Positions 9,677 to 18,238 are shown, counted from the stretch's first letter. The stretch: 47,974 bases of DNA from DATBDE01 sp036270095 (GCA_036270095.1 DATBDE010000018.1:1-47974); one strand, 5' to 3'. Program-made: numbers and translations. Notes: generated by a model from the sequence alone, not told the origin.

Positions 9677-10318
9677 TCAGATTGCCTTGCTCGCCACGTT
9701 TTCGAAACCCTTCACAAGTCCCACTACGAACCATGTGCCGAATTGGACGACCTCGGCCCCGAGCTCGATCCGCAGGTCCTCCGGCGTGAGGTGGCGCTTG
9801 TACACGCGATGCAGGGTGCCGTCGTTGAGCCGGCGCTCCTCCCAGGCCTCGGCGGGCACGCCGGGGCGCAACGCGGAGTCGACCACGACGAGCTCGGGCG
9901 CCACGCGCCGCGCCTCCGCCAGGAAGCGGGCGCGCTCCTCGCCGGTCAGGTGGCCGTAGAAGTGGCCGGTCAGCACGCGGTCGAAGGCCCCATCGGCGAA
10001 CGGCAGGTCGAGCGCGTCGCCGACGAGGGCCAGGCCACCGGGCAGGCGCTCCTGCGCGATCGCGACCATGGCCGGGCTGGCGTCGAGCCCGACGACGAGG
10101 CCCTTCAGGTGGCGGCTGAGGAACGCGGTGCCGCAGGCGACGTCGAGCGTGCGCGCCGGCGGGAGCGCGGCGACGCGGTGGACCACGGCCCCCAGCTCGT
10201 CCTCCCAGCCCGGCCGTTCGCGCGCGGCGAACTTGCCCTCACCCTCGTACCACTCGTCGTACTCCTCCGCCCGGCGGTGGTAGTAGGCGAGCGTGCCCGG
10301 GTCGCGGGCGAAGCTCAC
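9677..10318 (-). CDS. Class I SAM-dependent methyltransferase
   Basis: 213-residue methyltransferase of unknown substrate. The SAM-binding motif is TLDVACGTAFLSRHL with VVGLDASPAMV, DALDLPFADGAFDRVLTGHFYGHL and VAPELVVVDSALRPG following. The GTG start at 10318 overlaps the smc stop in GTGA, so it is coupled to smc translation. It precedes egtB by 9 nt. It could act in the thiol/ergothioneine pathway or be unrelated; the sequence gives no substrate clue. Confidence 0.85.
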   Translation of the reverse strand: MSFARDPGTLAYYHRRAEEYDEWYEGEGKFAARERPGWEDELGAVVHRVAALPPARTLDVACGTAFLSRHLKGLVVGLDASPAMVAIAQERLPGGLALVGDALDLPFADGAFDRVLTGHFYGHLTGEERARFLAEARRVAPELVVVDSALRPGVPAEAWEERRLNDGTLHRVYKRHLTPEDLRIELGAEVVQFGTWFVVGLVKGFENVASKAI

Positions 10319-13300
10319 GCGGCCTTGGGCAGCTTCCGGGACACGACCTTGGAGACGCCGTCGTCGCCCATGGAGACGCCGTAGAGGACGTCGGCGGCCT
10401 CCATCGTGCGTTTCTGGTGGGTGACGACGATGAACTGGGCGCGCCCGGCGTAGCGGCGCACCAGGGCCAGGAAGCGGTCGATGTTGAGGTCGTCCAGGGC
10501 CGCCTCGACCTCGTCGAGGATGTAGAACGGGCACGGGCGGGCCAGGAAGACCGAGAACAGGAAGGCCAGCGCGGTCAGGGACTTCTCGCCGCCGGAGAGC
10601 AGGGACAGGCGCTTGGTCGACTTCCCGGAGGGCGTGAGCTCAATCTCCACGCCGAGCAGCGGCTCCTCCTCGGGCTCGTCCTCGGTCTGGGGCTCGGCGT
10701 CGCCGAGCACGGGCCGGGGGCCGGTGTCCTCGGCGACCAGGCGCAGGCGGCCGCGGCCGCCGGGGAAGAGGTGGGACACGACCTCCTCGAAGTTCCGGGC
10801 GGCGGCCTCGAAGGTGGCCTCGAAGCGCGCACGGATCTCGCGGTCGGTGTCGGCGATGAGTGCCTGGAGCTCGCGCAGCGCGGTCTCGAGGTCGGCGCGC
10901 TGGGTCTCGAGCTCCTCGATGTGGGCAAGCGCCTCGGCGTACTCGTCCTGGGCCAGCGGGTTGACGGGGCCGAGCTGCTCGCGGCGGCGTTGCAGGCGGG
11001 CGATGCGCTGCTCGAGCGCCTCGCGCTCCTCGTCGGGCAGCGGCGCCTCGGCGGGCTCGGGCTCGAGGCCGAGCTTGGACGCGACGGTGTCGAGCTCGTG
11101 CTGAGCCTCGGCGGCGCCGTCGCGCACCTGCTGGGCGCGGACCTCGGCGGCGGTCACGGCCGCGCCGCACTCGCGCAGGCGGGCGTTGACCTCGGCCTCG
11201 CGCTGGGCGTGGGCGCGCAGGTCGGTGGCGAGCTTGTGGGCGGCCTCGCGGTCGGCGGCCAGCTCGGTGTCGAGCGCGCGCACCCGCTCGTCCAGCGCAG
11301 CGGCGGCGGCCTGCAGCGCGCCGGCCAGGCGCTCGGCCTGCGGAGCCAGCGCGGCGTCGCGGTCGCGCACGGCGCGGGCCTCGGACAGGCGCTGGGCGCG
11401 CGCCGCGCGCTCGCGCGCGGCCTGGTCGGCCAGCCGGCGCTCGGCCGCGAGCTCGCCGAGCACCTCGGCGCGGCGTACAGCGCCCGGGCCCTCGTCGGGG
11501 CTCTCGCGGCGCTGCCGCACGAGCCAGGCGGCCCGACGCTCGGCCTCGGCGGCCTGGTCGCGCACCCGCTGCGCTTCGCGCAGGCCCCGGTCGGCCGCCT
11601 CGCGGGCGCTGTCGGCCGCGCTCACCGCCTCGGTCGCGCTCTGCGCGGCGGCCAGCGCGGCGCGCTCGCCGGCAGCGGCGCGCTCGGTGGCGGCGATGAG
11701 CTCGTCGCGGCGGTTGCGCTCGGCCAGCACGCGGTCGTCGCCGCCGGTCGGCACCTGGCGCAGCTCGCGGGCGCCGCTGAACCACACCGTGCCGGTCTTG
11801 GTGACGGCGGTGCCCGTGAAGTCGGCCGGCAGTGCGCTCAGGTCATCCGTGACCCAGACGTTGCGCAGCAGGTGCTCTGCCGCCGTGGAGCCATGCACGT
11901 GGCCGGCGAGGGGGTCGAAGCCGCTTTGTCCGGAGGGCGACCAAGGCCGTGCCTCGGGCGACGTGGACCACCTCGCGTCTGGCATACCGCCCTCAGGTGG
12001 TTCACCCCCCGCGACCAGGACGGACCCACCCTCGTTGCCGCTGTTCGCCAGAGCCCGCACCGCGGACCCGAAGTCCGCGACCACGGTGGCGCCCAGGCGC
12101 GGGCCGAGCGCCGCGGCGACGGCCAACTCGTAGCCCGGGTCGACCTGGAGGTCGGCGGCCAACGTGGAGGCCGAGGCCGGCCCGGCGGCGGTGCGCAGGA
12201 ACTGGTTGACGGCGGCGAGCTGCGCGCCGACGGTGGCGGCCTCGCGGCGCGCGGCCTCGACCGCGCGCTCGGCATCGGTGCGGGTGGCGCGGGCGCGCTC
12301 GGCCGCCTCGTCGGCGGCGGCGACCGACGCGCGCCGACTCGCCAGCTCGGCGTCGGCCTCCTGCACCGCGGCGGCGGCGGCCACGCGCTGCTCCTCGAGC
12401 GACGCGACCTCGCGCTCCAGCGACGACGCGCGCTCGGCCTCGAGCCGCTCGAGCTCGGCCTCGAGCGCCGCGCTGCGTTCGCCCGCGCCCTCGTCGCCGG
12501 TCTCCGCGTCCATGCCCACCGCGGCCTCGAGCCGGTCGACCTCGGCCCCCAGGACCTCGGCGCGGCGGGTGATCGTCGCCTGCACGCCGCGCACGCCCTC
12601 CAGTCGCATGGCCACGCGGTCGGCGGCGCCGCGGGCGCGGTAGGCGCGCTGGGACAGGGCCTCGCGGGCCTCGCTGCGGCCGGCCAGCGCCTCCTCGGCC
12701 GCCTCGCGGGCGGCGGCGACGGTCTGCAGCTCGACCTCGACCGCCGCCTGGGCCTCGTGCGCGGCGGTGGCGGTTCCCTCCGCCTCGGCCAGCTCGGCGC
12801 GGCGGGCGCGCACGGCCTCGCGCGCCAGCGACCAGCGCGCCTCCGAGGTCTGGCGCTCGAGCCGCGCGTGCAGCTCGGCCGCCTCGGCCTGGCGCTTGAG
12901 CGGGCGCAGGCGCGAGCGCGCTTCGCGCTCGACGTCCAGCGCCCGGTCGAGGTTCTCCTGCGTGCGCTCGAGCTTGAGCTGGGCGCGGCGGCGGCGCTTG
13001 CGGTGCTTGCCCAGGCCCGCGGCCTCCTCGATGAGCAGGCGGCGGTCCTTGGGCTTGGAGGTGACCACCGCCTCGACGCGGCCTTGGGAGACGATCGAGT
13101 GGCCCTCCTTGCCCAGCCCGGTGTCGGAGAGTATCTCGATGACGTCGACCAGGCGGCAGCGGGCGCCGTTGAGCCGGTACTCGCCTTCGCCGGTGCGGTC
13201 GAGCTTGCGCACGATCGCGATCTCCGAGAACCCGACCGGCAGGCCGCCGTCGCCGTTGTCGATGACGATCTCGACCTCGGCCGCCTGGCGCGAGGCCTGG

Positions 13301-13512
13301 CCGCGGCCGCCGGCGAAGATCACGTCCTGCATCGACTGTCCGCGGACGGCCAGCGGCGACTGCTCGCCCATGGCCCAGAGCACCGCGTCGGTGACGTTCG
13401 ACTTCCCCGACCCGTTGGGGCCGACGATGACCGAGACGCCGGGCCCGAAGTCGAGCTTGATCCGGTCCGGGAAGGACTTGAAGCCCTTGAGCGTGATCGA
13501 CTTGAGGTGCAT
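10315..13512 (-). CDS. smc: Chromosome segregation protein SMC
   Basis: SMC is the ATPase of the condensin-like complex that organises chromosomes with ScpA/ScpB. The head has Walker A GPNGSGKSNV (31-40) and RGQSMQDVIFAG near the N-terminus; at the C-terminus are the signature LSLLSGGEKSLTALAFLF and Walker B FYILDEVEAALDD. Long Ala/Arg/Glu coiled coils flank a hinge around residues 445-610. At 1065 residues it is shorter than the usual 1150-1200, mostly in the coils. The hinge contains an unusual stretch (about residues 500-530) of Pro/Gly/Ser that coincides with an inverted repeat in the DNA. ATG start; 11 nt after rnc. Confidence 0.96.
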   Translation of the reverse strand: MHLKSITLKGFKSFPDRIKLDFGPGVSVIVGPNGSGKSNVTDAVLWAMGEQSPLAVRGQSMQDVIFAGGRGQASRQAAEVEIVIDNGDGGLPVGFSEIAIVRKLDRTGEGEYRLNGARCRLVDVIEILSDTGLGKEGHSIVSQGRVEAVVTSKPKDRRLLIEEAAGLGKHRKRRRRAQLKLERTQENLDRALDVEREARSRLRPLKRQAEAAELHARLERQTSEARWSLAREAVRARRAELAEAEGTATAAHEAQAAVEVELQTVAAAREAAEEALAGRSEAREALSQRAYRARGAADRVAMRLEGVRGVQATITRRAEVLGAEVDRLEAAVGMDAETGDEGAGERSAALEAELERLEAERASSLEREVASLEEQRVAAAAAVQEADAELASRRASVAAADEAAERARATRTDAERAVEAARREAATVGAQLAAVNQFLRTAAGPASASTLAADLQVDPGYELAVAAALGPRLGATVVADFGSAVRALANSGNEGGSVLVAGGEPPEGGMPDARWSTSPEARPWSPSGQSGFDPLAGHVHGSTAAEHLLRNVWVTDDLSALPADFTGTAVTKTGTVWFSGARELRQVPTGGDDRVLAERNRRDELIAATERAAAGERAALAAAQSATEAVSAADSAREAADRGLREAQRVRDQAAEAERRAAWLVRQRRESPDEGPGAVRRAEVLGELAAERRLADQAARERAARAQRLSEARAVRDRDAALAPQAERLAGALQAAAAALDERVRALDTELAADREAAHKLATDLRAHAQREAEVNARLRECGAAVTAAEVRAQQVRDGAAEAQHELDTVASKLGLEPEPAEAPLPDEEREALEQRIARLQRRREQLGPVNPLAQDEYAEALAHIEELETQRADLETALRELQALIADTDREIRARFEATFEAAARNFEEVVSHLFPGGRGRLRLVAEDTGPRPVLGDAEPQTEDEPEEEPLLGVEIELTPSGKSTKRLSLLSGGEKSLTALAFLFSVFLARPCPFYILDEVEAALDDLNIDRFLALVRRYAGRAQFIVVTHQKRTMEAADVLYGVSMGDDGVSKVVSRKLPKAA
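11963..12005. repeat. Inverted repeat inside the smc hinge
   Basis: Arms gtggaccacct (11963-11973) and aggtggttcac (11995-12005) pair at 10 of 11 positions around a 21-nt loop. They lie within the smc coding sequence where the protein reads GGEPPEGGMPDARW, unlike the surrounding hinge. It may be an in-frame insertion of a small palindromic element. Confidence 0.5.
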
Positions 13513-13523
13513 TCAGCCCGTCC

Positions 13524-14195
13524 TCACGCGGCCGCCTCGAGTGCCTCGATCGCGGCCCGCGCGGCCGCCTGCTCGGCGTCCTGCTTGGACCGCCCGCTGC
13601 CCTCGCCGACGACGGAGTCGTGCACCTGCGCCTCCACCGAGAACGTGCGGTCGTGTGGCGGGCCCTCCTCCGCCGTGACCACGTACGCGACCACCTCGCC
13701 GCGCCGGGCCAGCAGCTCCTGCAGGGCGGACTTGAAGTCCAGCGGGCGCTGGGTCGCGTCCGCGATCTCCTTCAGGAACGCCTCCACCACCACCGGCGCG
13801 GTGGTCTCGAACCCGAACTCGAGGTAGCACGCCCCGATGATCGCTTCCGTGATGGACGCCAAAACCCGTTCGGAGCGCACGAGCTCGTCCGCGCTCTGCC
13901 CGCCGCGGACCGAGCCCGCCCGCTCCCGCGCCATCTCCCGCAGCCGCTCGGGCACCCCCAGCCGCTCGGCCACGCGCCGGCAGGCCCGGCCCGAGACCGC
14001 CTGCGCCCGCACCTTCGTCAGCCGTCCGGCACCGAGCCGGTCGCCCTCCTGCCGGTACAAGTGGGTCGAGACCGCCAGCGAGAGCACCGAGTCGCCCAGG
14101 AAGGCCAGCCGCTCGTAGGAATCGGCGCGCCGCTCGGTCCACGAGGCATGCGTGAACACCTGCCGCCGCGAAGGCTCCGGGAGGCGATCCAGCAA
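13524..14195 (-). CDS. rnc: Ribonuclease III
   Basis: Double-strand-specific endonuclease for rRNA and mRNA processing. The RNase III domain includes the signature ERLAFLGDSVLSLAVS and the second acidic cluster ITEAIIGACYLEFG. A dsRBD follows (DFKSALQELLARRG ... VVGEGSGRSKQDAEQAAARAAIEAL). The first standard start is TTG at 14195. The coding frame clearly runs further up: a CTG at 14213, 3 nt after the acpP stop, would give the N-terminus MTTLNDLLDRLPE, which looks like family members, so a CTG start is possible. fpg (mutM), often between rnc and smc, is absent here. Confidence 0.95.
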   Translation of the reverse strand: MLDRLPEPSRRQVFTHASWTERRADSYERLAFLGDSVLSLAVSTHLYRQEGDRLGAGRLTKVRAQAVSGRACRRVAERLGVPERLREMARERAGSVRGGQSADELVRSERVLASITEAIIGACYLEFGFETTAPVVVEAFLKEIADATQRPLDFKSALQELLARRGEVVAYVVTAEEGPPHDRTFSVEAQVHDSVVGEGSGRSKQDAEQAAARAAIEALEAAA

Positions 14196-14216
14196 GTCGT
14201 TGAGCGTCGTCAGGGG

Positions 14217-14471
14217 TCAGGGCCTCGGCTGGGGCTGGTGCGCGAGGACGAAGTCGACGGCCTGACCCACGGTCAGGATCTCCGTCGCCTGCTCGTCGGT
14301 CATGGTGACCCCGTACGAGTCCTCGAGCTCCTGCACCAGCGTGTACAGGTCGAGCGAGTCCGCTTCCAGGTCCTCCTTGAAGCGGCTGCCCTCCTGCACG
14401 CGAGCCGGATCGATGTCCAGCTCGTCGGCCAGGTGGTCGCGGATGAGTTCGAAGACAGCATCGCGGTTCAT
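14217..14471 (-). CDS. acpP: Acyl carrier protein
   Basis: 84-residue acyl carrier protein of fatty acid synthesis. The phosphopantetheine attachment serine is in EADSLDLYTLVQELED, with the typical acidic helix II. An AGGAGG ribosome site lies about 8 nt before the ATG. It lies between plsX and rnc, so it belongs to the phospholipid/fatty acid part of this operon. 13 nt separate it from plsX. Confidence 0.94.
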   Translation of the reverse strand: MNRDAVFELIRDHLADELDIDPARVQEGSRFKEDLEADSLDLYTLVQELEDSYGVTMTDEQATEILTVGQAVDFVLAHQPQPRP

Positions 14472-14484
14472 CGCGGGGTCCTCC

Positions 14485-15507
14485 TCATCCCGTCACGCTA
14501 GCCGGACGCTCGGACGAGCCCCGGAGCGCCCCTGCGGCCTCGAGCGCTTCGTGCATGCGCTCGACCGCTTGCTCCGAGACCGCCTTCGCGGCCACGTCGA
14601 TGGCGTTGGCAAAGCCGGTGCGGGTAAACCGCCCGTGCGGCACCACCCCGATCCGGCGCAGGCCGAGCAGATACGCCCCGCCCGGGCCCTCGGGGTCGAT
14701 CTCGTCGCGCAGCTCCACGAGCGCGGGACGCATGAGCGCCCCCCCGACCTTGGCCCGGTTCGACGACCTGGCCTGGTCGCGCACCGCCTTCATGAGCGCC
14801 GCCGAGACTCCCTCCATGAGCTTCAGCGCCACGTTGCCGGTGAAGCCGTCGGTGACGATCACGTCGGCGGCGCCCGCCATCACGCTCGTGCCCTCAACGT
14901 TGCCCACGAAGTTCAGGGTGCCACGGTCGAGCTCGACGTGCGCTGCGACCACGTCCGGCGTGCCCTTGCTGGGCTCCTCGCCGTTGGAGAGCAGGCCCAC
15001 CCGCGGCTCCTCGACAGCGAGCACGGCGGCGGCGAACGCCGAGCCCATGTAGGCGAACTGGACGAGGTGGTCGGCGCGTGACTCCACGTTGGCGCCCACG
15101 TCGAGCAGCAGCACTGGCGCGCCCGGGATGGGGATAGGCAGCGCCAGCGCCGGGCGGTGGATGCCGCGGCCGCGGCGGATGTGGAACAGGCCCGCAGCGA
15201 GGGCCGAGCCGGTGGAGCCGGCGGCGACCAGGGCATCGGCGCTGCCGTCGGCCACGGCCCGGGCGGCCTGGACGATCGACGCGTCGGGCGTCGAGCGGAC
15301 GGCGCGTGCGGGCTCGGGCGACTTGGCGATCGAGACCGGCGCATCGATGACCTCGACGCCGGCGGGCACGTCGCCGATCTCGGCGGCCGGGCCGAACACG
15401 AGCACGCGGTGTCCGCGTTGCGCGGCCAGCGCAGCGCCGGCGGCTACCTCAGCGGGCCCGAGGTCAGCGCCGTTGGCATCGACGGCGACGGTGACTGGCT
15501 CGCTCAT
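14485..15507 (-). CDS. plsX: Phosphate acyltransferase PlsX
   Basis: PlsX converts acyl-ACP to acyl-phosphate for glycerol-3-phosphate acylation by PlsY. Recognised by VTVAVDANGADLGPAEV at the N-terminus, LVAAGSTGSALAAGLFHI, LLLDVGANVESRADHLVQFAYMG (positions about 125-148), IVTDGFTGNVALKLMEG and the C-terminal GAYLLGLRRIGVVPHGR. The 340-residue length is normal. A purine-rich GGGAGGG precedes the ATG. Neighbours rpmF and acpP match the widespread rpmF-plsX-acpP arrangement. Confidence 0.94.
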   Translation of the reverse strand: MSEPVTVAVDANGADLGPAEVAAGAALAAQRGHRVLVFGPAAEIGDVPAGVEVIDAPVSIAKSPEPARAVRSTPDASIVQAARAVADGSADALVAAGSTGSALAAGLFHIRRGRGIHRPALALPIPIPGAPVLLLDVGANVESRADHLVQFAYMGSAFAAAVLAVEEPRVGLLSNGEEPSKGTPDVVAAHVELDRGTLNFVGNVEGTSVMAGAADVIVTDGFTGNVALKLMEGVSAALMKAVRDQARSSNRAKVGGALMRPALVELRDEIDPEGPGGAYLLGLRRIGVVPHGRFTRTGFANAIDVAAKAVSEQAVERMHEALEAAGALRGSSERPASVTG

Positions 15508-15534
15508 GGCCCGGGGCCCTCCCGCCCGGAGCGG

Positions 15535-15729
15535 TTAGGAACCCTCGTCGGGCTCGGTGGGCGCGATGACCTCACGGCCGGCGTAGGTGCCGCAGTTCGG
15601 GCACACGCGGTGCGGCCGGCGCGGATGGTGGCACTGCGGGCACTCGTTGACCGTGGGCGCCGAGATCTTGTGCTGAGACCGGCGCTTGTTCGTGCGCGCG
15701 TGCGACTGCTTCTGCTTGGGGACGGCCAT
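15535..15729 (-). CDS. rpmF: 50S ribosomal protein L32
   Basis: 64-residue L32 with the N-terminus MAVPKQKQSHARTNKRRSQH and a zinc ribbon CPQCHHPRRPHRVCPNC (four cysteines, the C+ form). It lies downstream of DUF177 and upstream of plsX. A TAGCCT hexamer 10 nt before the ATG may give it a separate short-leader transcript. Confidence 0.95.
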   Translation of the reverse strand: MAVPKQKQSHARTNKRRSQHKISAPTVNECPQCHHPRRPHRVCPNCGTYAGREVIAPTEPDEGS

Positions 15730-15758
15730 GGCGGCCCGGAGGCTAGCAGTGGGCGGGC

Positions 15759-16274
15759 CTACTCGAACCGGAGCTCGTCGAGCTTCGACCAGCGCGGGTC
15801 AGGTGTCGATTCGTGCCCGTGGTCGGGGCCCGCAGCGTTGAGGTCGGCCCCGCAGATCGGGCACAGGCCGGCGCAATCCTCGCGGCACAGGATCTGACTC
15901 GGGAGGGCGAGCACGAGCGCGTCGCGCGCCCACGCATGGAAGTCGAGATCGCCGCCCTGCACATAGGGCGAGGACAGCTCGTCGCCGCCGCCGGGCTGGT
16001 CGACCTCACGCGCGTCGACCTCGACGCGCGGCGTGGCCGCCTCCAGGCAGCGCTGGCACGGACCGCTCAACGCAACCGCGAAGGCCAGGCGCAGCGCGTA
16101 GCCGCCGCCGGTCATCTTGGAGACCTCGAACCGGGCGGGGACGAGCGCCTCCGGCGCGTAGGTCTCCCCGCCGAAGTCGAGCGGGTCGAGTCCGACCACG
16201 AGGTCCAGCCGCCGCCCCTCCCCCGGCGTGAGCCCGAGCGCGGCGAGATCGAAGACATCGGTGCGCTGAGCCAT
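15759..16274 (-). CDS. DUF177 (YceD) family protein
   Basis: 171-residue DUF177 protein; the family sits next to rpmF in most bacteria and is linked to 23S rRNA/ribosome biogenesis, with the exact role unsettled. Visible are a CQRC motif (residues 87-90) and a C-terminal cysteine cluster CREDCAGLCPICGADLN, likely a metal site. I chose the ATG at 16274 over a GTG nine codons earlier, because a TACGCT box lies 7 nt before it. That spacing suggests a leaderless mRNA heading the rpmF-plsX-acpP-rnc-smc operon. Confidence 0.88.
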   Translation of the reverse strand: MAQRTDVFDLAALGLTPGEGRRLDLVVGLDPLDFGGETYAPEALVPARFEVSKMTGGGYALRLAFAVALSGPCQRCLEAATPRVEVDAREVDQPGGGDELSSPYVQGGDLDFHAWARDALVLALPSQILCREDCAGLCPICGADLNAAGPDHGHESTPDPRWSKLDELRFE

Positions 16275-16302
16275 ACGGCCCAGCGTAGCCACGAGGGTCA
16301 CG

Positions 16303-16365
16303 AGGGGCCTGACCCCCGCAACCGCGGCAGCGGCGCCAGCGCCACGGTGGTGGGGTCAGACCCCT
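16303..16365. repeat. Paired GGGGTCAGACCCC-type palindromes
   Basis: Left copy aggggcctgacccc and right copy ggggtcagacccct are inverted relative to each other (13 of 14 positions) across a 35-nt G+C-rich spacer. The right copy is itself a perfect 13-nt palindrome. The TGA stop of the histidine kinase gene lies inside the right copy (16356-16358). The element could be a REP-like repeat or act as a bidirectional terminator between the kinase and DUF177; no U-tract is present. Confidence 0.6.
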
Positions 16366-17537
16366 CCGGCCGCCGGCAGCAAGAAGCGCACGCGGGTTCC
16401 GGTGGTCGACTCGGCCAGCCAGATGCGGCCGCCATGAGCCTCGACGATCGCGCGCGAGATCGCCAGGCCGAGCCCGGCGCCGCTGCGCGTGCGCGCCGTC
16501 TCGGCGCCACCGCGGAAGAACGGCTCGAAGACGCGCTCGCGCTCGGCGGGCGCGATGCCGTCGCCGGTGTCGGCGATCTCGACCTCCACCCCGTCGTCCG
16601 TGGACTCGGCCCGCACCACCACCGAGCCGTCCGGCGGCGTGTGGCGGATCGCGTTCTGGATGAGGTTGAACAGCACCCGCTGGACCTTCTCCGGGTTGGC
16701 CCGCGCCGCCGCTACCGCGTCCGTGACGTCGGAGACCACCTCGACGCCCTTGGCCTCGGCCTGCACGCGCATCGCGCCCACGGTCTCCCCGACGAGCTCG
16801 TCGAGCCGCACCCGCTCCATCTGCCAGCGGATGTCGCCGGCCTCCAGGCGCGTGAGCTCGAACAGGTCGTCGATCAGCGCCGAGAGGGCGCGCACGTGCG
16901 GCGCCATGCGCGCGAGGTAGAGGCGGCGGGTCTCCTCGTCGAGGATGTCGTCGTTGAGCGCGTCGACGAGCAGTGACAGCGACGTGATCGGCGTGCGCAG
17001 GTCGTGCGAGACGGCGGCCACGAGGTAGCGGCGCGCGTCCTCGCCCGCCACGAGCTCATCGCGCATGCGGTTGGCGGAAGCGGCGAGCTGGGCGAGCTCG
17101 TCCTGGCCCTCCGTGTGTACCTCGACGTCGCGGCGACCGGCGCCCACGGCGTCCAGGCCGTCACGCAACGACTCGACGTCGCGCAGGACGCCGCCGGCCA
17201 TGAGCTGCGCGGCCCGCACCGCGATGGCGCTGACGAACAGCGCCAACACGGCGACCATGACCGCGTCGTGGTGGGCCACGAACATCAGCGCCGCCGCGAC
17301 CGCGGCGGCGATGAGGATCTGGCCGCACGCCACCGCCACCGCGAACGAGAACTGGCGTCGCAGCCCGCCGAGGCGCCGCCGCCGCGCGACGATCACGTGC
17401 GCCGCGGCCAGCGCGACGCCGCCGACGAGCGCGAACAGCACTCCGGTGAGCACGCCCTTGGTCGCGCCGTAGCCCAGGCCGATGATCAGCCCGCAGGCCG
17501 TTGCCGCCGCGACGATGAGGAAGAGCGAGCGCCTCAC
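16356..17537 (-). CDS. Membrane sensor histidine kinase
   Basis: 393-residue HisKA-type sensor kinase. Four hydrophobic segments lie in the first ~112 residues with almost no extracellular domain, so it probably senses a membrane or intramembrane signal. Then come a HAMP-like region (about 113-165), the H-box AAVSHDLRTPITSLSL with phospho-acceptor His177, the N-box NLIQNAIRH, and G-boxes DTGDGIAPAERERVFEPFF and GAGLGLAISRAIVEAHGG. The GTG start overlaps the response-regulator stop (GTGA). Its stop lies in a palindromic repeat. The signal is unknown. Confidence 0.92.
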   Translation of the reverse strand: MRRSLFLIVAAATACGLIIGLGYGATKGVLTGVLFALVGGVALAAAHVIVARRRRLGGLRRQFSFAVAVACGQILIAAAVAAALMFVAHHDAVMVAVLALFVSAIAVRAAQLMAGGVLRDVESLRDGLDAVGAGRRDVEVHTEGQDELAQLAASANRMRDELVAGEDARRYLVAAVSHDLRTPITSLSLLVDALNDDILDEETRRLYLARMAPHVRALSALIDDLFELTRLEAGDIRWQMERVRLDELVGETVGAMRVQAEAKGVEVVSDVTDAVAAARANPEKVQRVLFNLIQNAIRHTPPDGSVVVRAESTDDGVEVEIADTGDGIAPAERERVFEPFFRGGAETARTRSGAGLGLAISRAIVEAHGGRIWLAESTTGTRVRFLLPAAGGV

Positions 17538-18238
17538 GGCGAGAACCGGTAGCCGACGCCCCACACGGTCTGGATCCACCGTGGCTCCTGCTCCCCGTCG
17601 CCGGGCTCGATCTTGGCCCGCAGCCGGCGGATGTGCACGGTCACCGTCGAGGTGTCGGAGTAGAACGAGTACTGCCAGACCGCGTCCATGAGCTGGTTGC
17701 GGTTGAACACGCGCCCGGGATGCTGGGCGAGGTAGAGCAGGAGGTCGAACTCGCGCTGCGTGAGCTGGACCTCCTCGCCGTCGACCAGGACGCGCCGGGC
17801 GGCGGGCTCGATGCGCAGGCCGTCGAAGACGAGCGGCTCCTGGACATCGGGTGAGGTGTCGATCCGGCGCAGGACCGCATCCACGCGCGCGACGAGCTCG
17901 GCGGGCGAGAACGGCTTGACCACGTAGTCGTCGGCGCCGAGGCGCAGCCCGATGACGCGGTCGGATTCCTCGCCCTTGGCGGTGAGCAGGATCACCGCGG
18001 TGCGGTCGCGGTCGGTCTCGCGGATGCGGCGCATGACCTCGAGCCCGTCGATGCCGGGCAGCATGAGGTCGAGCACGACGAGGTCGGGGCGCAGCGTGCG
18101 CGCGAGGTTGAGCGCCGTGCGGCCGTCGACCGCGATGCGGGTGTCGTAGCCGGCCCGCTGCAGGTAGCGGGAGACGACTTCGGCGATCGTCGGCTCGTCG
18201 TCGACGACGAGCACGGAGCCGCGCTGACCCTCCATCAT
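17534..18238 (-). CDS. OmpR/PhoB-family response regulator
   Basis: Receiver domain with acidic pocket VVDDEP, phospho-acceptor Asp57 in VVLDLMLPGIDG, and Lys108 in YVVKPFSP. A winged-helix DNA-binding domain follows, containing LTQREFDLLLYLAQHPGRVFNR and HIRRLRAKIEP ... WIQTVWGVGYRF. The partner kinase follows directly with overlapping stop/start. Two adjacent ATG codons (18238, 18235) are possible starts; no clear ribosome site is visible. Regulated genes cannot be deduced. Confidence 0.93.
   Translation of the reverse strand: MMEGQRGSVLVVDDEPTIAEVVSRYLQRAGYDTRIAVDGRTALNLARTLRPDLVVLDLMLPGIDGLEVMRRIRETDRDRTAVILLTAKGEESDRVIGLRLGADDYVVKPFSPAELVARVDAVLRRIDTSPDVQEPLVFDGLRIEPAARRVLVDGEEVQLTQREFDLLLYLAQHPGRVFNRNQLMDAVWQYSFYSDTSTVTVHIRRLRAKIEPGDGEQEPRWIQTVWGVGYRFSP

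Noticed and set aside
10417..13827. A 1136-codon plus-strand frame opposite smc
   Set aside because: Shadow of the smc coiled coils; Leu/Gly/Ala-rich with no recognisable domain.
16266..16282. Further copy of the palindromic element at the DUF177 start (CTGAGCCATA)
   Set aside because: Only ten bases match and no right arm is found; the match follows from the Met-Ala-Gln codons.
16921..17000. TGTCACT followed by CGTC on the minus strand, resembling an ECF41 promoter
   Set aside because: It lies inside the kinase coding region, the spacing is far from 16 nt and the -35 has a mismatch.
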